A DNA stretch of 46,828 nucleotides from Candidatus Yanofskybacteria bacterium RIFCSPLOWO2_01_FULL_49_17 (GTDB lineage: Bacteria > Patescibacteriota > Minisyncoccia > 2-02-FULL-40-12 > GWA2-44-9), in contig MGKO01000006.1 of NCBI GenBank assembly GCA_001795695.1, forward strand, positions 1 through 46,828, given 5' to 3'. Below, piece after piece: positions 1 to 9,915 of this stretch; positions within the stretch are counted from its first letter, which is position 1; each line of letters starts with the position of its first letter. The notes below the pieces were generated by a model. The model saw only the letters and a program-made list of their open reading frames with translations. It searched no databases and was not told the DNA's origin. Position numbers and translations under genes: made by a program.

Positions 1-4
1 AAAG

Positions 5-1783
5 ATGTTCACTACCATTAAAAAAGTAATCTTTACCGCCCGTTTTCTCTGGAACGCATTTGGGGAATATCATGCAAAAATAGCCATCATGGCGATTTTG
101 GGTTTTGTGAGCGGACTATTTGGCGGTATCGGTATCAGTATTATTATTCCCCTTTTTTCAATTCTATCTCCAAAAAATGGTATAGCTTCTGATTTTATTA
201 CTCAATCAATCCAAAAAATATTCTCTTTTATCAACGTTCCGTTTACTGTGCCTTATTTGCTTTTATTAATTGTGTTTCTATTTATTGCCAAAGCAGGTGT
301 TACCTTCCTGGCAAAATATTATAACGAAGTCGCTGGGTCCCTTTACGAAAAAAACACCAGAGTAAAATTATTTCGGGAAACATTGGCCAGCACTTGGCCA
401 AACCTACTTGAATATAAGTTGGGTTTTTTAGAACGAGTGTTGTCATATGATATCCAACGAAGTACTGATTTATTTACAAGCACTGGCAATATTGCTATCA
501 CTCTTACCTCTTTAATCGCCTACGGCATTGTGGCTATAAACCTATCGCTTATGATTACGCTAGCAATGATAGCTTTCGGAATCGCCCTTTTATTTTTGAT
601 GAAGCCGATTTTTTATAAGACCAGAAAACTGGCCACAATGATAGCCGACATTTACAAAGTAGTTAGCCACCACATTAATGAATCAATGATTGGGGCCAAA
701 ATTATCAAAGCCAACGCCATTGAACAGCAAGTGTCATCAGTAGCGGAAAGACATTTTGAAAATCTGCGAGTTATCCGTATCAAAAATGCGTTTTACAACT
801 ATACCATTGGCAGTTCGTTTGAACCCATTAGTTTCCTCTTCATAGCCATATTGGTGTTATTCAATTATCACGCGCCGACATTCAACATTGCTTCATTCGC
901 GGTAGTTGTATATCTTATCCAGCGAATTTTTTTATTAGTTCAAGCCTTACAAGGACAAGCCCAAGATATCAATCAACTGATTCCTTATACAAAAGCCGTG
1001 GCGGATTACGCCAACCGAGCTAAACAACACCGAGAAGTAGACCACCATACCGGCAGATTCTCGTTTAATGATAAAATCTCATTTCAAGATGTAACTTTCA
1101 GCTACGGCGACAAGCTCGTTCTCAATGACCTAAGCTTCAGTATCACCAAGGGTTCAATGGTCGGTTTTATCGGCCCGTCCGGAGTCGGTAAGACCACGAT
1201 TGCCGACCTTCTGCTTCGGCTTTTCCAGCCCCAGCGCGGCGCGATTATGCTAGACAATACTAATATCCAAGAAATATCTCTTAGGGATTGGCGAAAGAAG
1301 ATCGGCTATGTGCCCCAAGAAGTTTTTCTACTCAACGATACGGTTGGAAACAATATTAGATTCTATGATGACTCAATCTCACATGCGGATGTAATTCAAT
1401 CGGCCAAAATGGCCAATATCTATGAGACTATAGAAGGATTGCCGAGTGGTTTTGAGACGGAAGTTGGAGAGCGAGGTTTGAAATTATCCGGTGGTCAGCG
1501 TCAACGCATCGCTCTAGCTCGTACCTTGGCCCGCAAGCCAGAGATATTGATTCTTGATGAAGCGACCAGCGCTCTAGACAATGAATCCGAAGCCATGATT
1601 CAAAAATCAATCAATGGCCTCAAAAAGAAAATGACGATTATTATCATCGCCCACCGCCTCTCTACAGTCATGAACGCGGACCACCTCTTCTTGCTTGATG
1701 ATGGCAAAGTAGTGGAAGAAGGTTCTCCAGAAGACCTCCTAAACGACTCTGGTTCGTATTTCAACCGCCTGAACCACTCCTAA
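5..1783 (+). CDS. ABC transporter, fused permease/ATP-binding protein (MsbA/PglK-like lipid or glycolipid exporter)
   Basis: 592 aa ORF; N-terminal TM domain; Walker A GPSGVGKT, signature LSGGQRQRIALAR, Walker B ILILDEATSALD, H-loop IIAHRLST. Confidence 0.93.
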   Translation: MFTTIKKVIFTARFLWNAFGEYHAKIAIMAILGFVSGLFGGIGISIIIPLFSILSPKNGIASDFITQSIQKIFSFINVPFTVPYLLLLIVFLFIAKAGVTFLAKYYNEVAGSLYEKNTRVKLFRETLASTWPNLLEYKLGFLERVLSYDIQRSTDLFTSTGNIAITLTSLIAYGIVAINLSLMITLAMIAFGIALLFLMKPIFYKTRKLATMIADIYKVVSHHINESMIGAKIIKANAIEQQVSSVAERHFENLRVIRIKNAFYNYTIGSSFEPISFLFIAILVLFNYHAPTFNIASFAVVVYLIQRIFLLVQALQGQAQDINQLIPYTKAVADYANRAKQHREVDHHTGRFSFNDKISFQDVTFSYGDKLVLNDLSFSITKGSMVGFIGPSGVGKTTIADLLLRLFQPQRGAIMLDNTNIQEISLRDWRKKIGYVPQEVFLLNDTVGNNIRFYDDSISHADVIQSAKMANIYETIEGLPSGFETEVGERGLKLSGGQRQRIALARTLARKPEILILDEATSALDNESEAMIQKSINGLKKKMTIIIIAHRLSTVMNADHLFLLDDGKVVEEGSPEDLLNDSGSYFNRLNHS

Positions 1784-1809
1784 TTAACTCAAACTTCCTG
1801 AGTGAAGAC

Positions 1810-3525
1810 CTAATTCTTAATAACAATCCCCGTCCCCTCTTGAGATGAGTTCTGGTTACTCTTAACCTCTTTCAAAAAATCATTGAAGGCGTTGTTCCAT
1901 TTAATATCGTCTGAAATAATTGCGCCGCCACGAACTATTCGTGGCCACACAGTTCTAAACTCAAAAATCATGTTTTCGTAACTGTGATCGCTGTCATGAT
2001 AAAAAATATCTATCTCCTTGAGTTCGCTAACAAGTTTAGGCAATTCAATTTTTGAATCGGCTAAAATCAACCTCCATCTATTTTTTAGTTCGTCAGGAAT
2101 CAGCCAGCCTGGCTCTTTCTGTTTCGGGATAAAACCCCTGAATTCGGTCCGGCCTGTATCGGTAATGTATTCCTCAGGTTTGCCATTAAATTTTTGATTT
2201 AAATCAATTGAATATAGGAAGCCTTTATTATTATCAGATAAAGCCTGTAGGATAGCCGCAGATGACCGACCACTGGCCACGCCTGTTTCCACAACCACCG
2301 ACGGCCTTAAGAGTCGGATGATTATATATAATAAGGCCACCTCGTAATCTCCCGAGTGGGCATGGGCAAAATTTTTATTGGAGATTATTTCCCCCTTATA
2401 CTGATTATGATAAGCATTGACCCACTTATCGCCAAATAGCTTTTTGGCGGTATTGATAATTTTTTTATCTAAATTTATTTTCTCCCTATAATTCTTCAGA
2501 CCGGATTGGATATAAATCGCTTTTAGTAAATAGACTATGGGTTTTAATATTTTGTATTTCCGAACTTTGTTTAAAAATTTAGACAATAAATTGGCGAATC
2601 TTTTTTTAATACCCACTAAAACTGTCTTTATTTGTCTAAACATTTTTAGGACCCATAGTCCCGGCAGTGTTATTATCAACCGAGTAAAATATATTGTATT
2701 GAACGGATCGAACATCCAAGCTTTATATACGTTACAAACTGTTTTCTTGTAATCGACTTTTAAACGATAGAGAGTGTATAAATCAAAAAAACGCAGGGCC
2801 AATAATTTTTTGTTATGAATATATTCTAGATAATGTTTCTTTATAAAAAGTTCATAGCCTTTAATGATATTCAACAGGTTGCCAACGCCACCGAGGTGTT
2901 CATTTGGACCCAAAACATTAAGCTTAACGAGAATGGAATCAATAACATAAAAATCACTAACTTGACTGACTCTTAGCATTAAATCCCATTCCTGATTTTT
3001 GGTTAATGCCTCATCAAAAATAAAACCTTTCTCAGTTAATTCTCGCCGAATCATAATAGAGCTTGTCCAGATGAAACATTTTCTCAAAAGTTCTGAGTGA
3101 GGCCGCAAAATTCCTTCATGTTTGGGCAGGTGAATAAAAAGAACATGGCCTTGCTTATCAATCGCTTTTACTCCTGCCACTACGACACCGACTTTATTGT
3201 CGTTTGAATTAAAAGCGGCTAGTTGTTTTGATAGTTTGTTCTCATGCCACTCATCATCATCGTCAAGAAATGCGATAAATTCTTCGGATGAATTTTTAAT
3301 ACCAGTATTACGGGCGGCAGGTGCGCCTTTATTAAAAGGGTGTTCGAAATATCGGATCCGTGGATCAGCAAATTTTTCGATTATAACTTTGTTTTGGTCA
3401 TTCGGACCATCACTGACAACGATAATCTCAAAATCTTGAAATGTTTGTTTCAAGACGGACTCAACCGCCCGTTTCAGTAAATCGGGTCGGTTATGGGTCG
3501 GAATAACAACGCTAATTTTAGGCAT
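1810..3525 (-). CDS. GT2 glycosyltransferase fused to a C-terminal class I SAM methyltransferase (CmcI/Methyltransf_24-like)
   Basis: N-terminal ISVVIPTHNRPDLLKRAVESVLKQT...FLDDDDEW (GT2); C-terminal VVVETGVASGRSSAAIL...IFYHDSDHSYENM...GGAIISDD. Confidence 0.85.
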   Translation of the reverse strand: MPKISVVIPTHNRPDLLKRAVESVLKQTFQDFEIIVVSDGPNDQNKVIIEKFADPRIRYFEHPFNKGAPAARNTGIKNSSEEFIAFLDDDDEWHENKLSKQLAAFNSNDNKVGVVVAGVKAIDKQGHVLFIHLPKHEGILRPHSELLRKCFIWTSSIMIRRELTEKGFIFDEALTKNQEWDLMLRVSQVSDFYVIDSILVKLNVLGPNEHLGGVGNLLNIIKGYELFIKKHYLEYIHNKKLLALRFFDLYTLYRLKVDYKKTVCNVYKAWMFDPFNTIYFTRLIITLPGLWVLKMFRQIKTVLVGIKKRFANLLSKFLNKVRKYKILKPIVYLLKAIYIQSGLKNYREKINLDKKIINTAKKLFGDKWVNAYHNQYKGEIISNKNFAHAHSGDYEVALLYIIIRLLRPSVVVETGVASGRSSAAILQALSDNNKGFLYSIDLNQKFNGKPEEYITDTGRTEFRGFIPKQKEPGWLIPDELKNRWRLILADSKIELPKLVSELKEIDIFYHDSDHSYENMIFEFRTVWPRIVRGGAIISDDIKWNNAFNDFLKEVKSNQNSSQEGTGIVIKN

Positions 3526-3531
3526 GATGAA

Positions 3532-4578
3532 CTATTTTTTGGCGCTTACTGCGCCAAAAAATATGTCCTCCATTCGGGTCACGGCGTTTTCCCAAGAGAG
3601 TGTGCGAATAAACTTGTAGCCGTTTTCAGCAATTTGCTCACGCAATACTTTGTCTGAAACGGCTAGCTTGAGTTTTCGGACCAAATCGTCAAAGTCGGCG
3701 TGCTTGGCCACAAAAGCGGTTTTGCCATCAAACGCATAGTCCCGCGAACCGCCGGTGTCCCATGTTACGACGGCTGATTTGCAAGCCATGGCTTCCATGG
3801 CCGGCATGCCCAAGCCCTCGTAGTCAGAAGGACAAAGGAAAATATCGCACGAGGAATAGATTCTAGCGAGATCTTTTTGTTGCGGATAATAATGATATTC
3901 ATCATGAGGAATGCTAGTCACAGCCCGTCTTACACCAAACAAAACCAATTTGATATCGGGAAAATCCTTCTTGACTACTTCAAAAGCGCGAGCGCCCTCG
4001 ACCGTGCCTTTCCACTTATATTCATGATCCAACAGGCAAATCCGGACCGGACTTTTATTTTTGGCTTCAGGTACGAAGTGGAAAAGTTCCAGATCTACTG
4101 GTGTCAAAATAAGGTCGGCATCAGAATGAAACTTTTCTTTTAATATTCCTTTTATCCAATTAGAGATCGTGATTTTTTGAAGCTTCATCGCCGGTCCGGC
4201 CCAGAGCGCGTCTACAACTTCCGGCTTGCCGTGGTAGAGACTTTCATAATGCTGGACCAAATAGGATTTCTTGCCCTTAGACGGGCCGTACGAAGCGACG
4301 GGGCCGGCGGTCTGCCAGGCAGTGGCAATAATAATATCGCCATCGGGAATGTCTTGTTCATGATAGGCCGCATCGACTCGTTTGAGAGTAGCGGCAAAAT
4401 TCGCAAACCATTTTGGTTTTTTGACCAACAAACTACCCACTAGCCGCCTGAACGCTCCGTTCACGGGTACAATCACGGTCACCTCGTGTCCTCGCCGGGC
4501 CAACAAATGAGCATATGTTAAAAAAGCCCTCGGACCACCAGCTGGCTTGATATGCGGCGCGACAAAAGTAATTTTCAT
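3532..4578 (-). CDS. GT4 family glycosyltransferase
   Basis: MKITFVAPHIKPAGGPRAFLTYAHLLARRGHEVTV...CPSDYEGLGMPAMEAMACKSAVVTWDTGG. Confidence 0.9.
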   Translation of the reverse strand: MKITFVAPHIKPAGGPRAFLTYAHLLARRGHEVTVIVPVNGAFRRLVGSLLVKKPKWFANFAATLKRVDAAYHEQDIPDGDIIIATAWQTAGPVASYGPSKGKKSYLVQHYESLYHGKPEVVDALWAGPAMKLQKITISNWIKGILKEKFHSDADLILTPVDLELFHFVPEAKNKSPVRICLLDHEYKWKGTVEGARAFEVVKKDFPDIKLVLFGVRRAVTSIPHDEYHYYPQQKDLARIYSSCDIFLCPSDYEGLGMPAMEAMACKSAVVTWDTGGSRDYAFDGKTAFVAKHADFDDLVRKLKLAVSDKVLREQIAENGYKFIRTLSWENAVTRMEDIFFGAVSAKK

Positions 4579-4610
4579 ATTTGAAATAATAAACTAATCT
4601 AATGGAAAAA

Positions 4611-5444
4611 TCAACGCTTATCTCTCCATCCATAAACCATGGAAGCACTCAAAGAGTTTTTACTTTCAACTGAATGTGATTCTTTTACTACCCTCACTTT
4701 AGTTTGGAAACCGGCATGCTCAAGAATTTCTAACATTTCAGATAATGGCTTAGGGAAAAATTCGGGATGGTGGTGATATTCAAGCTGAATTTGAGAAATA
4801 CTGGCCATTTTATTTTTTTCGGACAAATCTTCCAGAACGTCAAATTCAGCGCCTTCAATGTCAATTTTGAGAAAATCTATTGGTCCTTTTATATAATCAG
4901 ACAAACAGACAATATCCACGGGAAAAGAATTGAGCGGACGCTTGGCGGCCAGATATTTGTTCAAACTGGCACCGTAACTTGTTGGCTCGTCCTGATCAAC
5001 AAAAAATTCCGCTTGGCCTTTTGTTTTTCCCAGAGCGCAGGGATAAACTATGACATCTTTCTCCCAATCGTTGACTTGGATGTTTTTCTTTAATATCGCC
5101 AACGCAGCCGGATTAGGTTCAAAACACTTAACACGAGCATTTGGCGCCATGAGTTTGATATAGAGCAAAGAAACTCCGATATTCGCACCACAATCAATTG
5201 CTTCAATCGACAAATTTGTTTTTTTAAGGTAATAATATTCTTTAAAAAATATCTCCATGAAAAGCCCGGCAAATTGTTTGAGAGAAGTAAAATAAAAACT
5301 AACTGGGCCGACTGGGATTTTATAATATTTTCGCTTAACAATCCCGGTTTTATAAAAAAGGTAATATGAACAAAAAATTACCGCCGCCCGAAAACCGAGA
5401 AGCTTGCGCAAATATGAAAAATATCCGATAGCTCTTGAAATCAT
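4611..5444 (-). CDS. FkbM family SAM-dependent methyltransferase
   Basis: AIDCGANIGVSLLYIKLMAPNARVKCFEPNPAALAILKKNI...IDFLKIDIEGAEFDVLED, typical FkbM motifs. Confidence 0.88.
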   Translation of the reverse strand: MISRAIGYFSYLRKLLGFRAAVIFCSYYLFYKTGIVKRKYYKIPVGPVSFYFTSLKQFAGLFMEIFFKEYYYLKKTNLSIEAIDCGANIGVSLLYIKLMAPNARVKCFEPNPAALAILKKNIQVNDWEKDVIVYPCALGKTKGQAEFFVDQDEPTSYGASLNKYLAAKRPLNSFPVDIVCLSDYIKGPIDFLKIDIEGAEFDVLEDLSEKNKMASISQIQLEYHHHPEFFPKPLSEMLEILEHAGFQTKVRVVKESHSVESKNSLSASMVYGWRDKR

Positions 5445-5449
5445 TTTAA

Positions 5450-6373
5450 TTAGAGGGACATATTCTTGCGGGCCAGATCAATGCCCCAGGAATAAAGCTG
5501 CCACCGACGCGGACCAGTAAAATGTTTAGCGGCAGTATCTCCATCTACGTCCCCTTTGATTCGATAGCGCTTATGAGTCAAAAACTTCCATTTTAGACGA
5601 GCATAGAGAACGGAGAACCCGGCCGAATCCACGAAATAGTCCTCGGGCTCAAGAATATGCTCAAAATATTCCGTGAACCATTCATGCGGAATTTTAGTTT
5701 TATCAAAAATTATAAGGTCGGAGTTAAGATGATTAAGACCTTGTTCATTTATTTTTAGACGATTTTTAAATCCTTCGTCAATCAATATAGGCATGTCATG
5801 AGGATCATAAGACCCAAGAGCATCACTATCAATTTGACCCTTAATAAATTCAATGATCTCTTGCGGCTTTGAGTAAAACAAAACATCACTGCCGATGACC
5901 ATTACATACTTAGATTTTGAAAGCAGGTAGTCGTCGGTTAATTTGGTAGCCAGAACATTGGGCCCGAACCTAATCTTTTTTATCTTATCATTGATATCAG
6001 TTCTCTGGTTGATAGCGGCGGTTGCCTCGCTCCAGGGCAGAACCCGGACATTGCTGAATTTACTCTCCAGAAGGGCGATAGACCGCTCATCAAAATCGTC
6101 AACATGAACGATAATCTTTGGACAAAGACCGGAATGGTGGAGAAAAGAACGCAAACAAACCATGAGCGGCCAGAGCATCGCTTTCTGGCACAGCACATGG
6201 ACCTCAAAGTCCTCGTCAATCTTGCCTTCATATTTTGGAAATCGGGTAGTCAGAAGACGTCCAAAATATCTGTTTTTACAGTAACTGAAAAAATGTCTCC
6301 CTTCCCCGCTCCCAAACAACCTTTTGACAGAATAGGCCTCCGTCTTTATTTTTTTGAACAATCTCTTAAGCAT
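5450..6373 (-). CDS. Putative glycosyltransferase-like protein
   Basis: 307 aa ORF inside the glycan locus; DxD-like VMVIGSDVLFYSKP and CLRSFLHHSG; family not firmly recognised. Confidence 0.5.
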   Translation of the reverse strand: MLKRLFKKIKTEAYSVKRLFGSGEGRHFFSYCKNRYFGRLLTTRFPKYEGKIDEDFEVHVLCQKAMLWPLMVCLRSFLHHSGLCPKIIVHVDDFDERSIALLESKFSNVRVLPWSEATAAINQRTDINDKIKKIRFGPNVLATKLTDDYLLSKSKYVMVIGSDVLFYSKPQEIIEFIKGQIDSDALGSYDPHDMPILIDEGFKNRLKINEQGLNHLNSDLIIFDKTKIPHEWFTEYFEHILEPEDYFVDSAGFSVLYARLKWKFLTHKRYRIKGDVDGDTAAKHFTGPRRWQLYSWGIDLARKNMSL

Positions 6374-6397
6374 ATTTATAAATTATATATGAAAAAT

Positions 6398-6424
6398 TGG
6401 AAGTTACTACCATAGCAACTTCCA
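6398..6424 (-). terminator. Intrinsic terminator downstream of 6438-6950
   Basis: tggaagtt / aacttcca arms; followed on the minus strand by a T run (plus strand gaaaaa, 6391-6396). Confidence 0.7.
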
Positions 6425-6437
6425 ACTCCTTTGAACG

Positions 6438-6950
6438 TCATCTCCACCAAAGAACAGTGGCTGAAATAATTGCCAACACAGCACCGACCGGTTCGGCTAA
6501 CTTGTAGACCATGGCTGGTACTGGAGGGTACTGGACTGGCCAACCTCGTGGCACAATCCGGTACCATGCATCGGCCATCCAGGGGGCCATTACCCACTTC
6601 AATCTCGGATGAGATGGGTAGAGTTTACCATCCTTTCGAAAACATGGAATGAACGAGTCCACAAAGATGTGGAGCAAGAGAGCCACAAACGGCAACCACG
6701 AATGACTCACCCAGCACAGCGCCCCGCCGAATGGGAACGCCAGAACGCTGTGAAGAATCCGATCGCGAGCCGTGATGTCCGGCGTGAGTTTCAGAAATCC
6801 TCGGTGGTAGATTTCAAAAATCTTGTCGCCATCGATGAATACCCCGCTCCCGATGGAAGCGGCGATGACCGTGGGCGATATGTCGGCGCCGGCCATCTGC
6901 GCTCCAGTCAAAAGACCCAATGTGACGCCAACGTGAGAAATCGGACCCAC
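6438..6950 (-). CDS. Small membrane metal-dependent-hydrolase-like protein (DUF457/YdjM-like)
   Basis: MGPISHVGVTLGLLTG...GVFIDGDKIFEIYHRG...RILHSVLAFPFG...LLLHIFVDSF; GTG start with upstream AGAGG. Confidence 0.6.
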   Translation of the reverse strand: MGPISHVGVTLGLLTGAQMAGADISPTVIAASIGSGVFIDGDKIFEIYHRGFLKLTPDITARDRILHSVLAFPFGGALCWVSHSWLPFVALLLHIFVDSFIPCFRKDGKLYPSHPRLKWVMAPWMADAWYRIVPRGWPVQYPPVPAMVYKLAEPVGAVLAIISATVLWWR

Positions 6951-7005
6951 AAAAACCTCTCAATCCACTAAAATCTAAGGAACGAATTAACACTTCCAGA
7001 TCAGG

Positions 7006-7034
7006 ACAATAGCAAAAAAAGAACATAAAGTCAA
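7006..7034 (-). promoter_or_regulatory. Candidate sigma70-type promoter for 6438-6950
   Basis: Minus strand TTGACT-N17-TATTGT. Confidence 0.5.
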
Positions 7035-7049
7035 GCTCTTGTAGAGTAA

Positions 7050-7373
7050 TCAGCTAAATAGATAAAGAAATAAAGCCGCGCCAAAAAAATTGAGAATGAT
7101 ATCGAAAATGGTGTCGGCCAGGGTTGGAGTCACATCTTTTTGTCTAAGTTTACTTTTCACATACTTAGATAGCGTAGGAACCTTAGCAACTGTAAATTCC
7201 ATGAATTCCCATAATATGGTCACAATCCCAAGACCTAGAAATATAAAGCTTGGCGACTGGAAAAAATTAGAAAAGAACATCGCCACGAAGAAACCGCCCA
7301 AGAAATGTAGAGTTTGAAAAAACCAATAATGACGGTTACCAAATCCATGATACATACCCAAAGATACGTTCAA
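7050..7373 (-). CDS. Small polytopic membrane protein; start uncertain
   Basis: 107 aa hydrophobic ORF; only TTG or an internal ATG available as start. Confidence 0.45.
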   Translation of the reverse strand: MNVSLGMYHGFGNRHYWFFQTLHFLGGFFVAMFFSNFFQSPSFIFLGLGIVTILWEFMEFTVAKVPTLSKYVKSKLRQKDVTPTLADTIFDIILNFFGAALFLYLFS

Positions 7374-7420
7374 AACAAATAGAATAGTGAGGGCTATAAA
7401 AGTATAGGCACGTTTTTATG

Positions 7421-8149
7421 CTAGAAGGGTATTTTAATTCTGACGCCCTTTATATGAATGTCCCAAAAGAGTCTAGCCAGGGCATGTATGGCTTCGATTA
7501 CGCTTTTAATTTTAAACGAAGCGGTGGCTGAGGTCGGTTTAATACCCATGGGCACCTCTACATACCGAGCGCCTGATTTTATGAGTAAAACCAAAACTTG
7601 GACCATGTATGCAAAGCTTCCTGAACGCATCGGCACTTTTCTTATCAGCTTTGTCGGTACGACGCAGGTGCCATTATAGTAACGGAGGCGAAGGCCAAAC
7701 AACGTGTTACATAATATGACAAAGGCCCGAGAAACAAAACGTCTCTTAAAACTACGCGCTTTTTTATTTACTGTATACGGAACTACAAGATCTACCTGAC
7801 CGATATCCTTGAATATACCGACCATGGAATCTTCGATCGTCTCGTCGTCGCTGGGAATAAACATAACATTTTCTTTTTGGGCTAGGTCCACCCCCTGCCA
7901 GTACGTTAGGCCGAATGGCTTAAAGTGATGATTAATAATTGGCCGAATATGAGAATCTTTTTTTGCCAGGTCGAGTACAACTTCATCGGTTCGATCGTGA
8001 CTTCCGTCCCTGCTCGTATTTACCAACACAATTATCTCATAGTCGGAGAGTCCGGCCCTTTGCAACGCTCGAGTGGTGGTGGCGATAGCTTCGCCTACCA
8101 GATGCTCCATATTCAAAGCCGGCATAATGATAGAAAGTGAGCGGTTCAT
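7421..8149 (-). CDS. GT2 family glycosyltransferase
   Basis: SLSIIMPALNMEHLVGEAIATTTRAL...YEIIVLVNTSRDGSHDRTDEV...FIPSDDE. Confidence 0.85.
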   Translation of the reverse strand: MNRSLSIIMPALNMEHLVGEAIATTTRALQRAGLSDYEIIVLVNTSRDGSHDRTDEVVLDLAKKDSHIRPIINHHFKPFGLTYWQGVDLAQKENVMFIPSDDETIEDSMVGIFKDIGQVDLVVPYTVNKKARSFKRRFVSRAFVILCNTLFGLRLRYYNGTCVVPTKLIRKVPMRSGSFAYMVQVLVLLIKSGARYVEVPMGIKPTSATASFKIKSVIEAIHALARLFWDIHIKGVRIKIPF

Positions 8150-8192
8150 GTTAGCTTACTATACAAAAAAAATGTCTGTTTGCAAAGGAAGG

Positions 8193-8218
8193 CCCCGGTT
8201 GCTCGAAAGCAACCGGGG
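8193..8218 (-). terminator. GC-rich hairpin downstream of 8240-9778
   Basis: ccccggttgc-tcgaaa-gcaaccgggg, perfect 10-bp stem. Confidence 0.65.
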
Positions 8219-8239
8219 TTGTGTCTTCTCGGTTGGAGA

Positions 8240-9778
8240 TTAGTCGAGAAGGTATTTTAGTCGCTGAAAGAAGAGCTCGGAACTGATGGGGGTTTTGTTG
8301 CCGATGACCTCAACGGCCAGAGAGCCGGCGACGTTACCTACAAATGCGGTCAGATCCGACGAAAGACCGCGGGCGGCACAGAGAGAAGAGAACGCAAGGA
8401 ATGCGTCTCCGGCACCGACCGTATCAACCACACTGGTAGTGAACGAGGGAATGATGCCGGCCTGGCCGTTGTCCAAGAACAATGCGCCACGGCGGCCAAG
8501 TGTCAGCACCACCGAAGCGGCCCCCGTGGAAGAACGGACGGAACGAGCCACGTCTTTGACGTCGGACTCGTCATCATGAACGGCAAGCCGAGCTTCGCGT
8601 TCATCGACGCAGAGGTAGTCAGCACCTTGGTACTTGGTAGCGTAGTTGAAGCCAAGGTTACCCGCATTGGTCTGCGCGTTGACGGCTAAGAATGCGGCAC
8701 CCGAACGAATCGTCTCAATCAATCGCTTTGAGAGTAGCTTGTGGCCGTAATCGGCCACAAGCACCAAGTCATAATCGGCCAGACACCCCTTGAGGTAAGC
8801 ATCGATGCTGTCCTCCAACTCGGTTGGTATTGGTTTTCGATCAAACTCGTACAGCTCGAACAGTCGTGTCAAGTAGGCCGGATCAATGTACCGAGTTTTC
8901 GTGATTGTTGGACGATTCGGACAGATGAAAAACTCTGGCCGCACGTTCGGTTGAAGTTTTCCTCGAATGAACTCCTCTCGAGAACACGTTTCGCCCAGAT
9001 AGGTCACGACATCAACAGTCTCACACAAGCCCGCGATGTGGTTGGCACAGGCAAGAACGCCTCCGGCAAACATCTCTCGTTCCCGCACTTCCGCGGCAAT
9101 AACGGGTGACTTGGATGGTGTACCCGGCAAGGGCGCCGCATAGCAGTACTCGTCAATGATCGTTTCGCCCACCACAAGAACCTTGAGATTCCTAAGACTC
9201 TGAAGATGTCCGACCACTGACGCGTAGTCATACTTCTTCTTGAAGTCATCGAGAAATGCCATTACCTCTGGCGGGTTGGGTGGAAAGTATCTATTCAGAA
9301 GACTCGTCGAATGGACCAGGGGCACGATCTGCAGAAACTCCATCTTGCCCCCAACCTCATCGAGAGCTTCCTTGTCCCGGTTGAGACCGCTGGTTGGATC
9401 ATCGAGCAGCGGCATGACATCTTCGCCTCGAGCGTAGATGTCAGGCCGTAATTGCCGAATAATTTTGTATGGACCAAGCTCACGGCAGGGAACCACAAAA
9501 CTCACGTAGCCCAGAGAGGCCACCGAACGCTGACGAATGCTTTCAGCGAACGCTGGACGATTTGGACCTTTGTGGACGAATGTGTCATCGAGAACGGAAA
9601 CGATAAGGACATCTCCGTAATCGGCAGCCTGATCGAGGTAGTAAATATGCCCCATGTGCATGAGATCAAACACACCGTGGGCAAGTACTACTCGTTTCCC
9701 CTCTGCCTTGAGTTGCTGAACGATTGGCACAAGTTCTTCGAGTGTTTTGATTTTTTTGCCCACTCGGTGCGTATGCAT
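8240..9778 (-). CDS. Bifunctional HldE/RfaE-like protein: N-terminal cytidylyltransferase, C-terminal PfkB/ribokinase-type kinase
   Basis: N-terminus GVFDLMHMGHIYYLDQAADYGDVLIVSV (GxFDxxHxGH); C-terminus GETIIDEY, FAGGVLACANHIA, VVDTVGAGDAFLAF. Confidence 0.85.
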   Translation of the reverse strand: MHTHRVGKKIKTLEELVPIVQQLKAEGKRVVLAHGVFDLMHMGHIYYLDQAADYGDVLIVSVLDDTFVHKGPNRPAFAESIRQRSVASLGYVSFVVPCRELGPYKIIRQLRPDIYARGEDVMPLLDDPTSGLNRDKEALDEVGGKMEFLQIVPLVHSTSLLNRYFPPNPPEVMAFLDDFKKKYDYASVVGHLQSLRNLKVLVVGETIIDEYCYAAPLPGTPSKSPVIAAEVREREMFAGGVLACANHIAGLCETVDVVTYLGETCSREEFIRGKLQPNVRPEFFICPNRPTITKTRYIDPAYLTRLFELYEFDRKPIPTELEDSIDAYLKGCLADYDLVLVADYGHKLLSKRLIETIRSGAAFLAVNAQTNAGNLGFNYATKYQGADYLCVDEREARLAVHDDESDVKDVARSVRSSTGAASVVLTLGRRGALFLDNGQAGIIPSFTTSVVDTVGAGDAFLAFSSLCAARGLSSDLTAFVGNVAGSLAVEVIGNKTPISSELFFQRLKYLLD

Positions 9779-9877
9779 AGCTACCCCTTCTTAGAGCTGA
9801 AAATTGTCAATGAAACTCGCCTCATACGATAGCACACTAAGTATAAATATGGAAGGGAAGTTATAAAAAATAAATAG

Positions 9878-9907
9878 GGGGCGCCTGCCTTGGAAGACAG
9901 ACGCCCC
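9878..9907 (-). terminator. Intrinsic terminator downstream of 9916-11808
   Basis: ggggcg...cgcccc hairpin with extended imperfect stem; minus-strand side continues into a T-rich tract (plus strand ataaaaaataaata). Confidence 0.65.
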
Positions 9908-9915
9908 TGTGTGAA

